Shown one piece after another: positions 1-7,346 of a stretch of DNA of 9,296 nucleotides (position 1 is its first letter; the number at the start of each line of letters is the position of its first letter). Where the stretch lies: positions 1 through 9,296 of the forward strand of contig JAJYEB010000054.1 in NCBI GenBank assembly GCA_021790375.1, in the 5' to 3' direction. The position numbers were made by a program, and so were the translations under genes. This DNA comes from Chloroflexota bacterium (GTDB lineage: Bacteria; Chloroflexota; Limnocylindria; Limnocylindrales; CSP1-4). A model generated the notes under the pieces. The model was not told the origin of the DNA, ran no database searches, and saw nothing but the letters and a program-made list of their open reading frames with translations.

Positions 1-620
1 TCATCGTGGACGCGCGGGCACGCGGCGGCACCGAGTACGTGCAGGTGGTGGAGAACCGCGGCCGGGAGGCCGGGGCGCTCACGAACCACCTGTGCCTCGA
101 CGTGTACGACCTGCCCCAGATTCCGCACCGTGTCGGCGAGGAACTCGGCGGCTCGGCCCGGTACGTGATCCGGGAGGGCGTGTGCCCCTACTGCCGGCTG
201 GTCCGCGAGGAGGTCGCCTCGCGCGAACGCCTCGTCTTCGAGGATGCCGCGAGCGTCGCGTTCGCGCCATACGCGTCCCGCTCGCCGTTCGAGCTGTGGG
301 TCGTGCCCCGCCAGCACCAGGCGGACTTCGGGCTGGCCTCGGACGCCCAGCTCACCAGCGCCGCGGAGACCCTGCAGAAGGTCCTGCGGCTGCTCGACGC
401 GCTCGACGATCCCCCCTACAACCTGGTGCTCCACACCTCGCCGCTCCACCAGCGGGTCGACGAGACCTACCACTGGCACTGGGAGGTGCACCCGCGCCTC
501 CGCGAGATCGGCGGCCTGGAGTTGGGCACCGGGCTTCCGGTGAACCCGGTGAGCCCAGAGCAGGCCGTGGCGGAGCTCCGATCGCGCGCCGGACTCGACC
601 GGGCGGAGTGGTCGCCGTGA
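1..620 (+). CDS. GalT-like nucleotidyltransferase, 3' part (HIT superfamily)
   Basis: The 3' part of a gene that begins upstream of the window; the reading frame is open to base 3 and ends at TGA 618-620. It resembles galactose-1-phosphate uridylyltransferase (GalT), which exchanges UMP between UDP-glucose and galactose-1-phosphate in the Leloir pathway. Visible GalT-like landmarks are ENRGREAGA (about 51-77), CPYC (about 183-194), the segment SPFELWVVPRQH, LHTSP, and HWHWEVHPR (about 474-500), which matches the C-terminal metal-binding histidine region, then a final NPVSPEQA block. The key oddity is at 87-95: where GalT has His-Pro-His-x-Gln after REAGA, this protein reads His-Leu-Cys-Leu-Asp, so the histidine that becomes uridylylated is a cysteine. 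It may be a divergent subfamily (possibly of the DUF4921 type, from memory) with another substrate, or an enzyme no longer active as a GalT. Family membership is fairly sure; the reaction is not. No symbol is given for that reason. Confidence 0.75.
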   Translation, partial: IVDARARGGTEYVQVVENRGREAGALTNHLCLDVYDLPQIPHRVGEELGGSARYVIREGVCPYCRLVREEVASRERLVFEDAASVAFAPYASRSPFELWVVPRQHQADFGLASDAQLTSAAETLQKVLRLLDALDDPPYNLVLHTSPLHQRVDETYHWHWEVHPRLREIGGLELGTGLPVNPVSPEQAVAELRSRAGLDRAEWSP

Positions 621-645
621 GCCGCCCCGCCCGCCTGCCCGCCTT

Positions 646-687
646 CCCGGAGACGCGCCCCGCCTGCCCGGAGACGCGCCTCGCGTC
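646..687. repeat. 21-bp direct repeat, two copies
   Basis: In the 232-bp gap between the GalT-like gene and the sigma gene, CCCGGAGACGCGCC occurs at 646-659 and again at 667-680, a 21-bp period with a 14-bp exact core. It lies 26 bp after the upstream stop codon. No convincing terminator, promoter or further gene was seen in 621-852. Confidence 0.7.
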
Positions 688-852
688 ACAGCCTGCCGCC
701 GCCGACCGTCACATGGCCGCAGGACACGGAACGTGCTGGCGTGCCGGACCGGCCGCGAAGGCCCCCGGATCGTCACGTTCGTCCGCTGGGACTCGCCGGC
801 AGAGGCAAGGGTGGCATCGATCGACCTACCGCTCCCGCGATTGGGGGTTGCG

Positions 853-1464
853 GTGAGCGCGGAGCGGACGTCCGATCAGGCGTTCATCGAGGGGCTGTTC
901 GCGCAGCACCATGCCGAGATCTACGGCTTCCTCGCCCGCATGGTGCGTGATGACGATCTGGCCGCGGACCTCACGCAGGAGACGTTCGTCAAGGCGTTCC
1001 GGGCGCTCGGCACGATCGAGTCGCCCGACCGCGCCAGGGCATGGCTCTTCCAGATCGCCAGCCGCACGGCGCTCGACGAACTGCGCCGGCGCAGGCTGAT
1101 CCGCTTCGTGCCCTGGGCGGGAGAGTCGCGCGGGACGGCCCCCTCCGCCGAGGAGACCGCGATGCGGTCGCGCCTCTCCGGGGAGATGGAGCGGGCGCTG
1201 GCGCGGATCCCGGATCGACAGCGCGGCGCCCTGGTCCTCGCCGAGGTGTACGAGCTGTCGGGCGCCGAGCTGGCCGCCGCGCTGGGGGTGACGCACGTGG
1301 CCGCGCGGGCCCTGCTGACCCGGGCGCGCGAATCGCTCCGGGTGGCGCTCGCCGAAGAGCGGCGGACATCCGCGGAAACACGCCCCGTCCCGGCCGACAC
1401 CCCGTCGCCGCGGGTGGAGGGCGCGACGGTGAACCCGGCACGACGCTCGGAGGAGCGGCGATGA
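853..1464 (+). CDS. ECF-type RNA polymerase sigma factor
   Basis: A 203-residue sigma70-family factor of the extracytoplasmic function type, which directs RNA polymerase to a small set of promoters and is usually held inactive by a membrane anti-sigma factor. Region 2 spans about residues 16-82, with DDDLAADLTQETFVKAF and the RAWLFQIASRTALDELRRRR helix that binds the -10 element. Region 4 spans about 110-164, with RIPDRQRGALVL and the helix-turn-helix SGAELAAALGVTHVAARALLTRARESL. Region 3 is absent, as expected for ECF factors. The tail of about 39 residues after region 4 is charged and Pro-rich. GTG 853 was chosen because it gives a normal ECF N-terminus and has a GGGGG run at 843-847; the frame stays open to 733, so an earlier start at GTG 811 or TTG 841 is possible. 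The TGA stop at 1462-1464 overlaps ATG 1461. The adjacent zinc-finger anti-sigma gene supports the call. Confidence 0.9.
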   Translation: MSAERTSDQAFIEGLFAQHHAEIYGFLARMVRDDDLAADLTQETFVKAFRALGTIESPDRARAWLFQIASRTALDELRRRRLIRFVPWAGESRGTAPSAEETAMRSRLSGEMERALARIPDRQRGALVLAEVYELSGAELAAALGVTHVAARALLTRARESLRVALAEERRTSAETRPVPADTPSPRVEGATVNPARRSEERR

Positions 1465-1559
1465 CCGGGGCAGGGTGTGGCAGCGGGGCAGGGTGTGCCA
1501 GCGGGGCGGTGCGTGGCACCAGGGCAGGGCGTGCCACCCGCCGCCGGGAGCGACGATGA
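1461..1559 (+). CDS. Possible 32-codon micro-ORF between sigma and anti-sigma genes
   Basis: ATG 1461 overlaps the sigma stop (ATGA 1461-1464) and follows GGAGGAG at 1449-1455 with 5-nt spacing, a strong ribosome-binding site. The frame runs 32 codons to TGA 1557-1559, which overlaps the anti-sigma ATG 1556 in a second ATGA. The peptide starts MTGAGCGSGAGCAS and ends RATRRRERR: Gly/Ala/Cys-rich, then Arg-rich. It consists mainly of four 6-residue repeats, because the DNA beneath it is an 18-bp tandem repeat. It could be a real small peptide, a coupling ORF that carries ribosomes from sigma to anti-sigma, or chance, since GC-rich repeats keep frames open. No known family is recognised. Confidence 0.4.
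   Translation: MTGAGCGSGAGCASGAVRGTRAGRATRRRERR
1467..1538. repeat. 18-bp tandem repeat, four units
   Basis: Four contiguous 18-bp units lie at 1467-1484, 1485-1502, 1503-1520 and 1521-1538. Units 1 and 2 differ at one base (GGGGCAGGGTGTGGCAGC against GGGGCAGGGTGTGCCAGC); units 3 and 4 are more diverged. The period is a multiple of three, so it is frame-neutral. The plus strand carries repeated GGGG and GGG runs. It fills most of the 91-bp space between the sigma stop and the anti-sigma start. Confidence 0.85.
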
Positions 1560-3679
1560 TGCCGCCCTTCCGTGGAACGCGCCTGACCCACGAGCGGGCG
1601 CGCGAGTGGCTGGCCGAACGGCTTGACGGTCCCCTCCAGCCGCCGCGGGAGGAAGCGCTGACCGCGCACCTGGCGTCCTGTGCCTCGTGTCGCGAGGTCG
1701 ACGCCGAGTACCGCGCAAACCGCGCGGCGATCCGGCTGCTGGCCGCTCCGGCGCCGCCGCGCGACCTCCCCGCACGGACGCTGGCGGCGCTGGAGGTCGA
1801 GGTCGGCCGTGTCCGGCCTCCGAGGGCGGCACCCGTGCCGCGCCTGCAGGGCACGAGGCGTGGCAACGGCGTCGCGTTCGGGTCGCTGCTCACCGTCGCG
1901 CTGGTCGCGGTGGTGGGCGCGCTGCTGGTGGGGCCGGCCGTCCAGATCCCGGTGCCCAACGCGGGCGCGACCCCGTTTGCCATCGCCCCCGTGGATCTGT
2001 CGTTCGTCGGGATCCAGGGCAACGTGGTGCGGCTGTACCGGGCGCGCCTCGACCGCGCCTGCCCGGCGGGCAACATCTCGTGCGCGAACTTCGGGCCCGA
2101 GGCGGACCAGGTGGTTGGGATGCCCCAGACGGCGGCGGTGAGCGGTCTCGCGTTCGACTCGGCGGGCCGACACGCGGCCATCGCGGCCAGGCCCGGCGCC
2201 GGCACCACCACGACGTACTACGTGGTCGACCTGGGCGGCGGCAGCTCGGCTTCCGGCACCCCGACCGGCCCGTTCGGATCCCCCGCTGCAGTTGCCGGCA
2301 CGGGAGCACCCGCGACGACCGCGCCACCGAGCGCGAGCGCGGCCCCCGGGCACGCTGCGTCGCCCGCCGCGAAGGCACGGGCCACGCCGCTCGTGGAACG
2401 GAAGACCGCCACCTCCACCCCGCATCCGTCGCCGAGCGAGAGAGCGGCCAAGTCACCCGCCACCTCGGTGACCACGACACGGCGGCCCAGTGCATCCGCG
2501 TCCCCCACGGCATCGCCGGCGGACACGGCGCTCGCGCCGGCCCTGTCGAGCGCGGTCCCGGCCGGCAGCACTGGTGCGGGGCCGGCCTCGACGAGCGCCC
2601 TCGGGGGTCCGGTCGGGATCGCGACGCTGCCTCCTGTGCTGGCGCAGCCGATCCTGGCCGACGTGATTCCCACGGGGGCATCCCCGGCCTGGTCCCCGGA
2701 CGGCACCACCCTCGCGTTCAGCGCGATGCCGGCGGACGGCTCGATCGGCCCTGACATCTACACCTGGCACCCGGGAGACCAGTGGGCGGTCCCGATCACC
2801 ACCGACCACGCCTCCTCGTTCGCCTCGTGGGCGGGATCCCGGATCGTGGGCAGCACGTACACCGTCGAGCCCGACAACCCGGCGGCGCTGGTTCCCCAGT
2901 CGTTCGTGCTGGATCCGCAAACGGGCGACCGGCGCACCGTTGCCGGCACCGGGCTCTGGCTCCCGTCGGTGGACCCGACCGCCCGGTACGTCGTGGGATG
3001 GGCCGGGACGCTGCGTCTGGTGGGACAGGTACCCGTCCCCGACCAGGGCCAGCTGGTGTTCGCGCAGTGGAACACCCTGGATCCCTACGGCCTGCCGGTG
3101 CTCACCGCGCCCGAGGCGACCCCGACCCCGTCGCCGAGCGCCACGCCCGCCTCCCACAGGGCCCGGTCGGAGCGAACCGCCCCGGTCCCGTCGACCGCCG
3201 CCACCCAGTCGCCGGGTGGGGCAGAACCGGCATCCGCGGCGGCGTCCGGAGGCGTCCAGGCTGCTGCCGGCAGTGCGCCGCCTGCAGCCGGCGGCCTCGA
3301 AGCGGCAGCCACCACGCCGGCGCCGATCGATGCCTCGCCGGCGCCGGGCGTCCAGCAGTTCGAGGACTGGGCGATCGGCTGGTCGCCCGACGGATCGGCC
3401 TTCGCGGTGTGGGAAGGGCCGTCGGTGGGTGTCCAGACCGGCACGCTCTCCCTGCACGGGGTCGACGTGGCGACCGGGCAACTTGCCACCGGCGCCCCGC
3501 TCCTCGGCCCGGTGGCGGCGTGCCGGGGCTTCTCGATGGGCCTCGACCGCCTGGTCTGGGCCACGCCCGCCGACCTGCGCGGCTACAGCCAGCTGCGTGT
3601 GGTGGTCTGGGGATCGTTCGGCCGGGGCGAGATGCGCAGCCAGGAGCTCGATCAGCAGGAAGTCGTGCCGGCGTTCTGA
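1556..3679 (+). CDS. Membrane-anchored zinc-finger anti-sigma factor with extracytoplasmic WSPDG propeller-like region
   Basis: A 707-residue protein. Its N-terminus looks like a zf-HC2 anti-sigma domain: His12, then His38-x3-Cys42-x2-Cys45 (HLASCASC), the zinc ligands typical of the family that sequesters ECF sigma factors. A single hydrophobic helix spans about residues 106-126. The rest should lie outside the membrane. It contains two Ser/Thr/Pro/Ala-rich low-complexity stretches (about 226-350 and 519-598), each followed by a WSPDG motif (WSPDGTTLAFSA near 380, WSPDGSAFAVW near 609) of the kind seen in TolB/WD40-like beta-propellers. Start choice: ATG 1556 follows GGGAG at 1546-1550, while the open frame upstream only reads through the repeat; ATG 1559 is an alternative. 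Anti-sigma factors of this type are usually 200-300 residues, so the long sensor-like exterior is unusual. It is probably co-transcribed with the sigma gene and regulates it. The anti-sigma role is well supported; the propeller fold is inferred from motifs only. Confidence 0.82.
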   Translation: MMPPFRGTRLTHERAREWLAERLDGPLQPPREEALTAHLASCASCREVDAEYRANRAAIRLLAAPAPPRDLPARTLAALEVEVGRVRPPRAAPVPRLQGTRRGNGVAFGSLLTVALVAVVGALLVGPAVQIPVPNAGATPFAIAPVDLSFVGIQGNVVRLYRARLDRACPAGNISCANFGPEADQVVGMPQTAAVSGLAFDSAGRHAAIAARPGAGTTTTYYVVDLGGGSSASGTPTGPFGSPAAVAGTGAPATTAPPSASAAPGHAASPAAKARATPLVERKTATSTPHPSPSERAAKSPATSVTTTRRPSASASPTASPADTALAPALSSAVPAGSTGAGPASTSALGGPVGIATLPPVLAQPILADVIPTGASPAWSPDGTTLAFSAMPADGSIGPDIYTWHPGDQWAVPITTDHASSFASWAGSRIVGSTYTVEPDNPAALVPQSFVLDPQTGDRRTVAGTGLWLPSVDPTARYVVGWAGTLRLVGQVPVPDQGQLVFAQWNTLDPYGLPVLTAPEATPTPSPSATPASHRARSERTAPVPSTAATQSPGGAEPASAAASGGVQAAAGSAPPAAGGLEAAATTPAPIDASPAPGVQQFEDWAIGWSPDGSAFAVWEGPSVGVQTGTLSLHGVDVATGQLATGAPLLGPVAACRGFSMGLDRLVWATPADLRGYSQLRVVVWGSFGRGEMRSQELDQQEVVPAF

Positions 3680-3680
3680 C

Positions 3681-5459
3681 CTACGGCTCCGGCCGCCGGA
3701 CCTCCGGCGCGTGCGCCGTGCGCTCGGCCGCGTCGAGCATCGGGATGCGCACCCCGCGGGCCCGCGCCACCGCGATGGCCCGCTCGTAGCCCGCGTCCAC
3801 GTGGCGCATCACCCCGGTCCCGGGGTCGGTGGTGAGCACCCGCTCCAGGCGCCGCGCCGCCTCCGCTGTCCCGTCGGCCACGACCACCATCCCCGCGTGG
3901 AGGCTGTAGCCGATGCCCACCCCGCCGCCGTGGTGGAGGCTGACCCAGGTGGCCCCGGCGGCGGTGTTGAGCAGCGCGTTGAGGAGGGGCCAGTCGGCGA
4001 TCGCGTCGGAGCCGTCGCGCATCCCCTCGGTCTCCCGGTTGGGGCTGGCCACCGACCCCGCGTCGAGGTGGTCGCGGCCGATCACGATGGGCGCCGCCAG
4101 CTCGCCCGCGGCGACCAGCTCGTTGAAGCGCAGCCCGGCCCGGGCCCGCTCGCCGTAGCCCAGCCAGCAGATCCGGGCGGGCAGCCCCTGGAAGGGCACC
4201 TTCTGCTCGGCCAGGGTGAGCCAGCGGCGCAGGCTGGCATCGCCGGGGAAGAGCTCGAGCAGGGCGCGGTCGGTGCGCCGGATGTCCTCCGGGTCGCCCG
4301 AGAGGGCCGCCCAGCGGAAGGGTCCCTTGCCCTCGCAGAAGAGGGGCCGGATGAAGAGCGGCACGAACCCGCCGATCTCGAAGGCGTCCGCCACGCCCCC
4401 GTCGGCGGCCGCCTGGCGGATGTTGTTGCCGTAGTCAAAGGCGATCGCGCCGGCGCGCTGCAGGGCCAGCATCGCCCGCACCTGGCGGACCACGCTCGCG
4501 CGGGCCGCCGCCACGTACGCCTCGGGATCCGCGGCGCGCAGCGCGAGGGCCGCCTCGAACGCCATCCCGCCCGGCACGTAGCCGCCCAAGAGGTCGTGGG
4601 CGCTGGTCTGGTCGGTCAGCGCGTCGGGCCGGAAGCCCCGGCGCACCAGCTCGGGCTCCACGTCGGCCGCGTTGGCCACCAGGGCCACCGAGACCGGGCG
4701 GCCCTGGGCGCGGGCCGCCTCGACGCGGGCCAGCGCGTCGTCGAGGTCCGATGTCAGCTCGTCCACGTAGCCCGCCGCGTGGCGGCGCTCGGCGCGCGCG
4801 GGGTCCACCTCGAGGCAGAGCGCCACCCCCTCGTTCATGGTGATGGCCAGGGGCTGCGCACCGCCCATCCCGCCCAGGCCCGCGGTGAGCACCACCCGGC
4901 CGCGCAGGGTGCCCCCGAAGTGCTGGCGGGCCAGCTCGGCGAAGGTCTCGTAGGTGCCCTGGATGATGCCCTGGGTGGCGATGTAGATCCAGGAGCCCGC
5001 GGTCATCTGGCCGAACATGGTGAGGCCCATCCGCTCGAGCTCCCGGAAGACGTCCCAGGTCCCCCAGTGGGGCACCAGGTTGGCGTTGGCGATGAGGACC
5101 CGGGGAGCGTCGGGGGTAGTGCGGAAGATGCCCACCGGTTTGCCCGACGCCACCAGGAGCGTCTCGTCGTTCTCGAGCGCGCGCAGGGCGGCCACGATCG
5201 CGTCGAAGGCCTCCCAGCTGCGGGCCGCCCGCCCGGTGCCGCCGTACACAATCAGCTGGTCGGGCGCCTCGGCGACCTCGGGATCGAGGTTGTTCATCAG
5301 CATGCGCAGCGCGGCTTCCTGGCCCCAGCCCTTGCAGGAGCGCTCCGGGCCGCGGGGTGCCCGGACCGGCCGGGGGCCGTGCCCGGGGGTGACGATGGGC
5401 GAGCCGCTGGGACCGGTGAGCGTGGGCGAGGGGCGCGCCGCCTCTGGTGCAGTCGTCAT
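3681..5459 (-). CDS. hutU: Urocanate hydratase (EC 4.2.1.49)
   Basis: A cytoplasmic enzyme converting urocanate to 4-imidazolone-5-propionate with tightly bound NAD+, the second step of histidine degradation. The 592-residue product matches urocanase throughout: CKGWGQEAALRMLMNNLDPEVAE, YGGTGRAAR and ASGKPVGIF near the N-terminus, the NAD-binding glycine-rich GLGGMGGAQ at residues 194-202, FDYGNNIRQ, IRPLFCEGKGPFRW with Cys375 at the position of the conserved urocanase cysteine, and SLHHGGGVGIGYSLHAG near 505-525. It appears intact. The usual length is about 550; the extra length is mostly a Pro/Ser-rich N-terminal stretch of about 28 residues before GPRPVRAPRG. ATG 5459 is the only start codon before the conserved region, and no strong ribosome-binding site precedes it. 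Its TAG stop lies 1 bp from the convergent anti-sigma stop. No other hut gene is adjacent on this strand; a lyase fragment that may be hutH lies 3.7 kb away in the opposite direction. Confidence 0.97.
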   Translation of the reverse strand: MTTAPEAARPSPTLTGPSGSPIVTPGHGPRPVRAPRGPERSCKGWGQEAALRMLMNNLDPEVAEAPDQLIVYGGTGRAARSWEAFDAIVAALRALENDETLLVASGKPVGIFRTTPDAPRVLIANANLVPHWGTWDVFRELERMGLTMFGQMTAGSWIYIATQGIIQGTYETFAELARQHFGGTLRGRVVLTAGLGGMGGAQPLAITMNEGVALCLEVDPARAERRHAAGYVDELTSDLDDALARVEAARAQGRPVSVALVANAADVEPELVRRGFRPDALTDQTSAHDLLGGYVPGGMAFEAALALRAADPEAYVAAARASVVRQVRAMLALQRAGAIAFDYGNNIRQAAADGGVADAFEIGGFVPLFIRPLFCEGKGPFRWAALSGDPEDIRRTDRALLELFPGDASLRRWLTLAEQKVPFQGLPARICWLGYGERARAGLRFNELVAAGELAAPIVIGRDHLDAGSVASPNRETEGMRDGSDAIADWPLLNALLNTAAGATWVSLHHGGGVGIGYSLHAGMVVVADGTAEAARRLERVLTTDPGTGVMRHVDAGYERAIAVARARGVRIPMLDAAERTAHAPEVRRPEP

Positions 5460-5501
5460 GCCCGGAACCTACGAGCACGCCCACCGCCATGCAAGACCCA
5501 A

Positions 5502-5523
5502 CCTGCCGGAGTTGTCCGGCAGG
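5502..5523. promoter_or_regulatory. Perfect 9-bp inverted repeat upstream of hutU
   Basis: CCTGCCGGA (5502-5510), loop GTTG, TCCGGCAGG (5515-5523). It sits 43 bp upstream of the hutU ATG and 143 bp downstream of the permease stop, both on the minus strand. Read on the minus strand it is followed by TTGGGTCTTG, only mildly T-rich. It may be a terminator hairpin for the ABC operon or an operator for hutU; the sequence does not decide. Its symmetry is certain, its role is not. Confidence 0.5.
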
Positions 5524-5563
5524 GTTCCGCCGCGCGCCGCGGATCCCGCACGCGGCACGCAGC

Positions 5564-5670
5564 GCGGCAGCTGGTCCTCACGCGGTGCGGCAGATCGCCC
5601 TCGCGCAGCTCAGCGCGGCAGCTCGTCCTCGCGCGGCTCAGCGCGGCAGCTCGTCCTCGCGCGGCTCAGC
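5564..5670. repeat. 28-bp tandem repeat at the 3' end of the exporter operon
   Basis: Two identical 28-bp units lie at 5615-5642 and 5643-5670, each starting GCGGCAGCTCGTCCTCGCGC. A diverged full unit lies at 5587-5614 and a shortened one at 5564-5586. The permease stop codon (5666-5668) is inside the last unit, so the array overlaps the gene end and runs on into the 206-bp gap before hutU. The period is not a multiple of three, so it is not a coding repeat. Confidence 0.85.
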
Positions 5671-7346
5671 GCGACACGTCGCGCCGGCCCATGCCCCACG
5701 CACCGAGCAGGATGCCGCCCACTGCGATGACCACGCACGCGACGACGCCGACCGCATCCCACTGCCCGATCATCGGCTGTCCCAGGTGCGCGGTCAGCGC
5801 GAGCTGGTGGAACCAGTCCGGGAGTTTGAGCGGCGGCGCAAGGAGGTCGATGAGATACGTCGCGATGACGAAGAGCGCGGCGATCTCGGCCGCCAGCGAG
5901 GTCCTCCAGACCCCGCCGACCGCGAATCCGACCCCGACGATCGCGATCGCGTAGACCCCCAGGGAGGCCGAGCCGAGTAGCGCGTCACCCGCGGTCGAAC
6001 TTCCGGCCGCCGCGCCCGCGCTGATCGCGACCGCCACGATCACGGTCAGCACGACGACCGAGACGATCGCGGCCACGCCGCCGGCGAGCGCCCAGCGGGC
6101 GCGCGACATCGGGACCGAGAGGATCTCCTCGAGCCGGCCGTCGGTCTCGTCCGATGCCCACTTCGAGACGAACGTGGTCGCCGCGAACCCGGCCGCGATG
6201 TAGAAGAGCGAGACGTATAGCTGGAGCCAGCCGCCCGCCGTTGTGAAGTCGAAGCTGGGGAAGACCTTCGAGAACGTGGCGATGAGGTTCGCCTCGCCTG
6301 AAACCTGCCTGGAGAACGGGCCGACAAGCGAGGCGAGGAGCCCGCCCATGATCCCCATGCCGATGCCCCAGGCGAGCGCCCGGGGGAGCTGGTCGCCGAA
6401 CGCCCGGCTGACCGGCCCGCGGACGCCGAGGACCGCCCCCGGCGTGTGGGGGAGCGAGAGGCCGGACGTCACCCCGAGGTCGCGGCGCATGAAGAGCTCG
6501 ACGCCGACCGCGAGGAACACGACCGCGACGAGCCCCACGAGCGCGAGGCCCGGCCAGTCGTAGATGCCGACGAGCGGAATGTGGTTTGCCGTCCAGTGGA
6601 ACGGGCTGACCGTCACGAGCGGTCCGCCCACGTCCAGGCCGCTGGCCATCCAAAGGACGACCATCGCCACGCCGGCGACGCCGGCCGAACCCGCCCGCCC
6701 GAGCATCGGCGCGAGCGCGAGCGCGAGACCGCCGAAACACATCGCGGTGAACCCGACCCACAGCCCGAAGCCGATCGCGCCCACCAGCGGGATTCGGTCG
6801 CCGAGCGAGGGATCGCCGAACACGTTCGAGGCGATGGTGAGGAGCACCGCCATGAAGGCCATCGCCAGCCACAGGACGGTCAGGTGGGCGGCCAGCTTCT
6901 CGAGCGCGATCCGGCGCTTGCCGAACGGCGACGCGGCGACGAAATCGAGGCTGCCCCGGGCTGCCTCTCCGGCGAGCGTCCCGGACAGCGCGAGGATCGA
7001 CCACAGACCCGCACCGACTGCGAACAGCGAGCCGTACTTCCAGGTGAGGTACCCACCGAGGGTGCCCAGCTTCGGCCCCATGAGGGTGGCATTGCCGAAG
7101 AGGTTGACCATCGAGGCGGGCATGCTCGCCACGAGCTTGTCGACCTCGTGGCGGGATGCGACCGTCGGGAAGACGGTCCCGATCGCGGCGCTCAGGACGA
7201 GCGAGAGGCCGCCGAACAGGCCCGCGGCGATGATGAACGAGAGCCGCGAGTCTCGGATGGTCTTGCCGTAGATGCTCCCGAAGCCGTACAGGCGGCGGTG
7301 GAGCGGGATCGGGGGGAAGGCCGCCGTCCTCGGCGGCGTCCCGGCG

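Noticed and set aside
728..790. GGAAC at 728-732 as an ECF-type -35 element for sigma autoregulation
   Set aside because: No CGTC-like -10 occurs at the usual 16-17 bp spacing; the nearest CGTC is too far downstream.
1475..1555. Upstream extension of the anti-sigma protein
   Set aside because: The added residues are only the translated 18-bp repeat, and ATG 1556 has a well-placed GGGAG site directly before the zinc-finger domain.
826..2211. Minus-strand open frame of about 460 codons opposite the sigma and anti-sigma genes
   Set aside because: Low-complexity Arg/Pro/Ala composition with no family resemblance, while the plus strand has clear sigma and zinc-finger motifs.
5564..5670. CRISPR array
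   Set aside because: The units are contiguous with no unique spacers between them, and no cas gene is present.
2940..5954. Plus-strand open frame of about 1000 codons
   Set aside because: It lies mostly opposite hutU, is very rich in Arg, Pro and Gly, and resembles no protein; long open shadow frames are expected at this G+C content.
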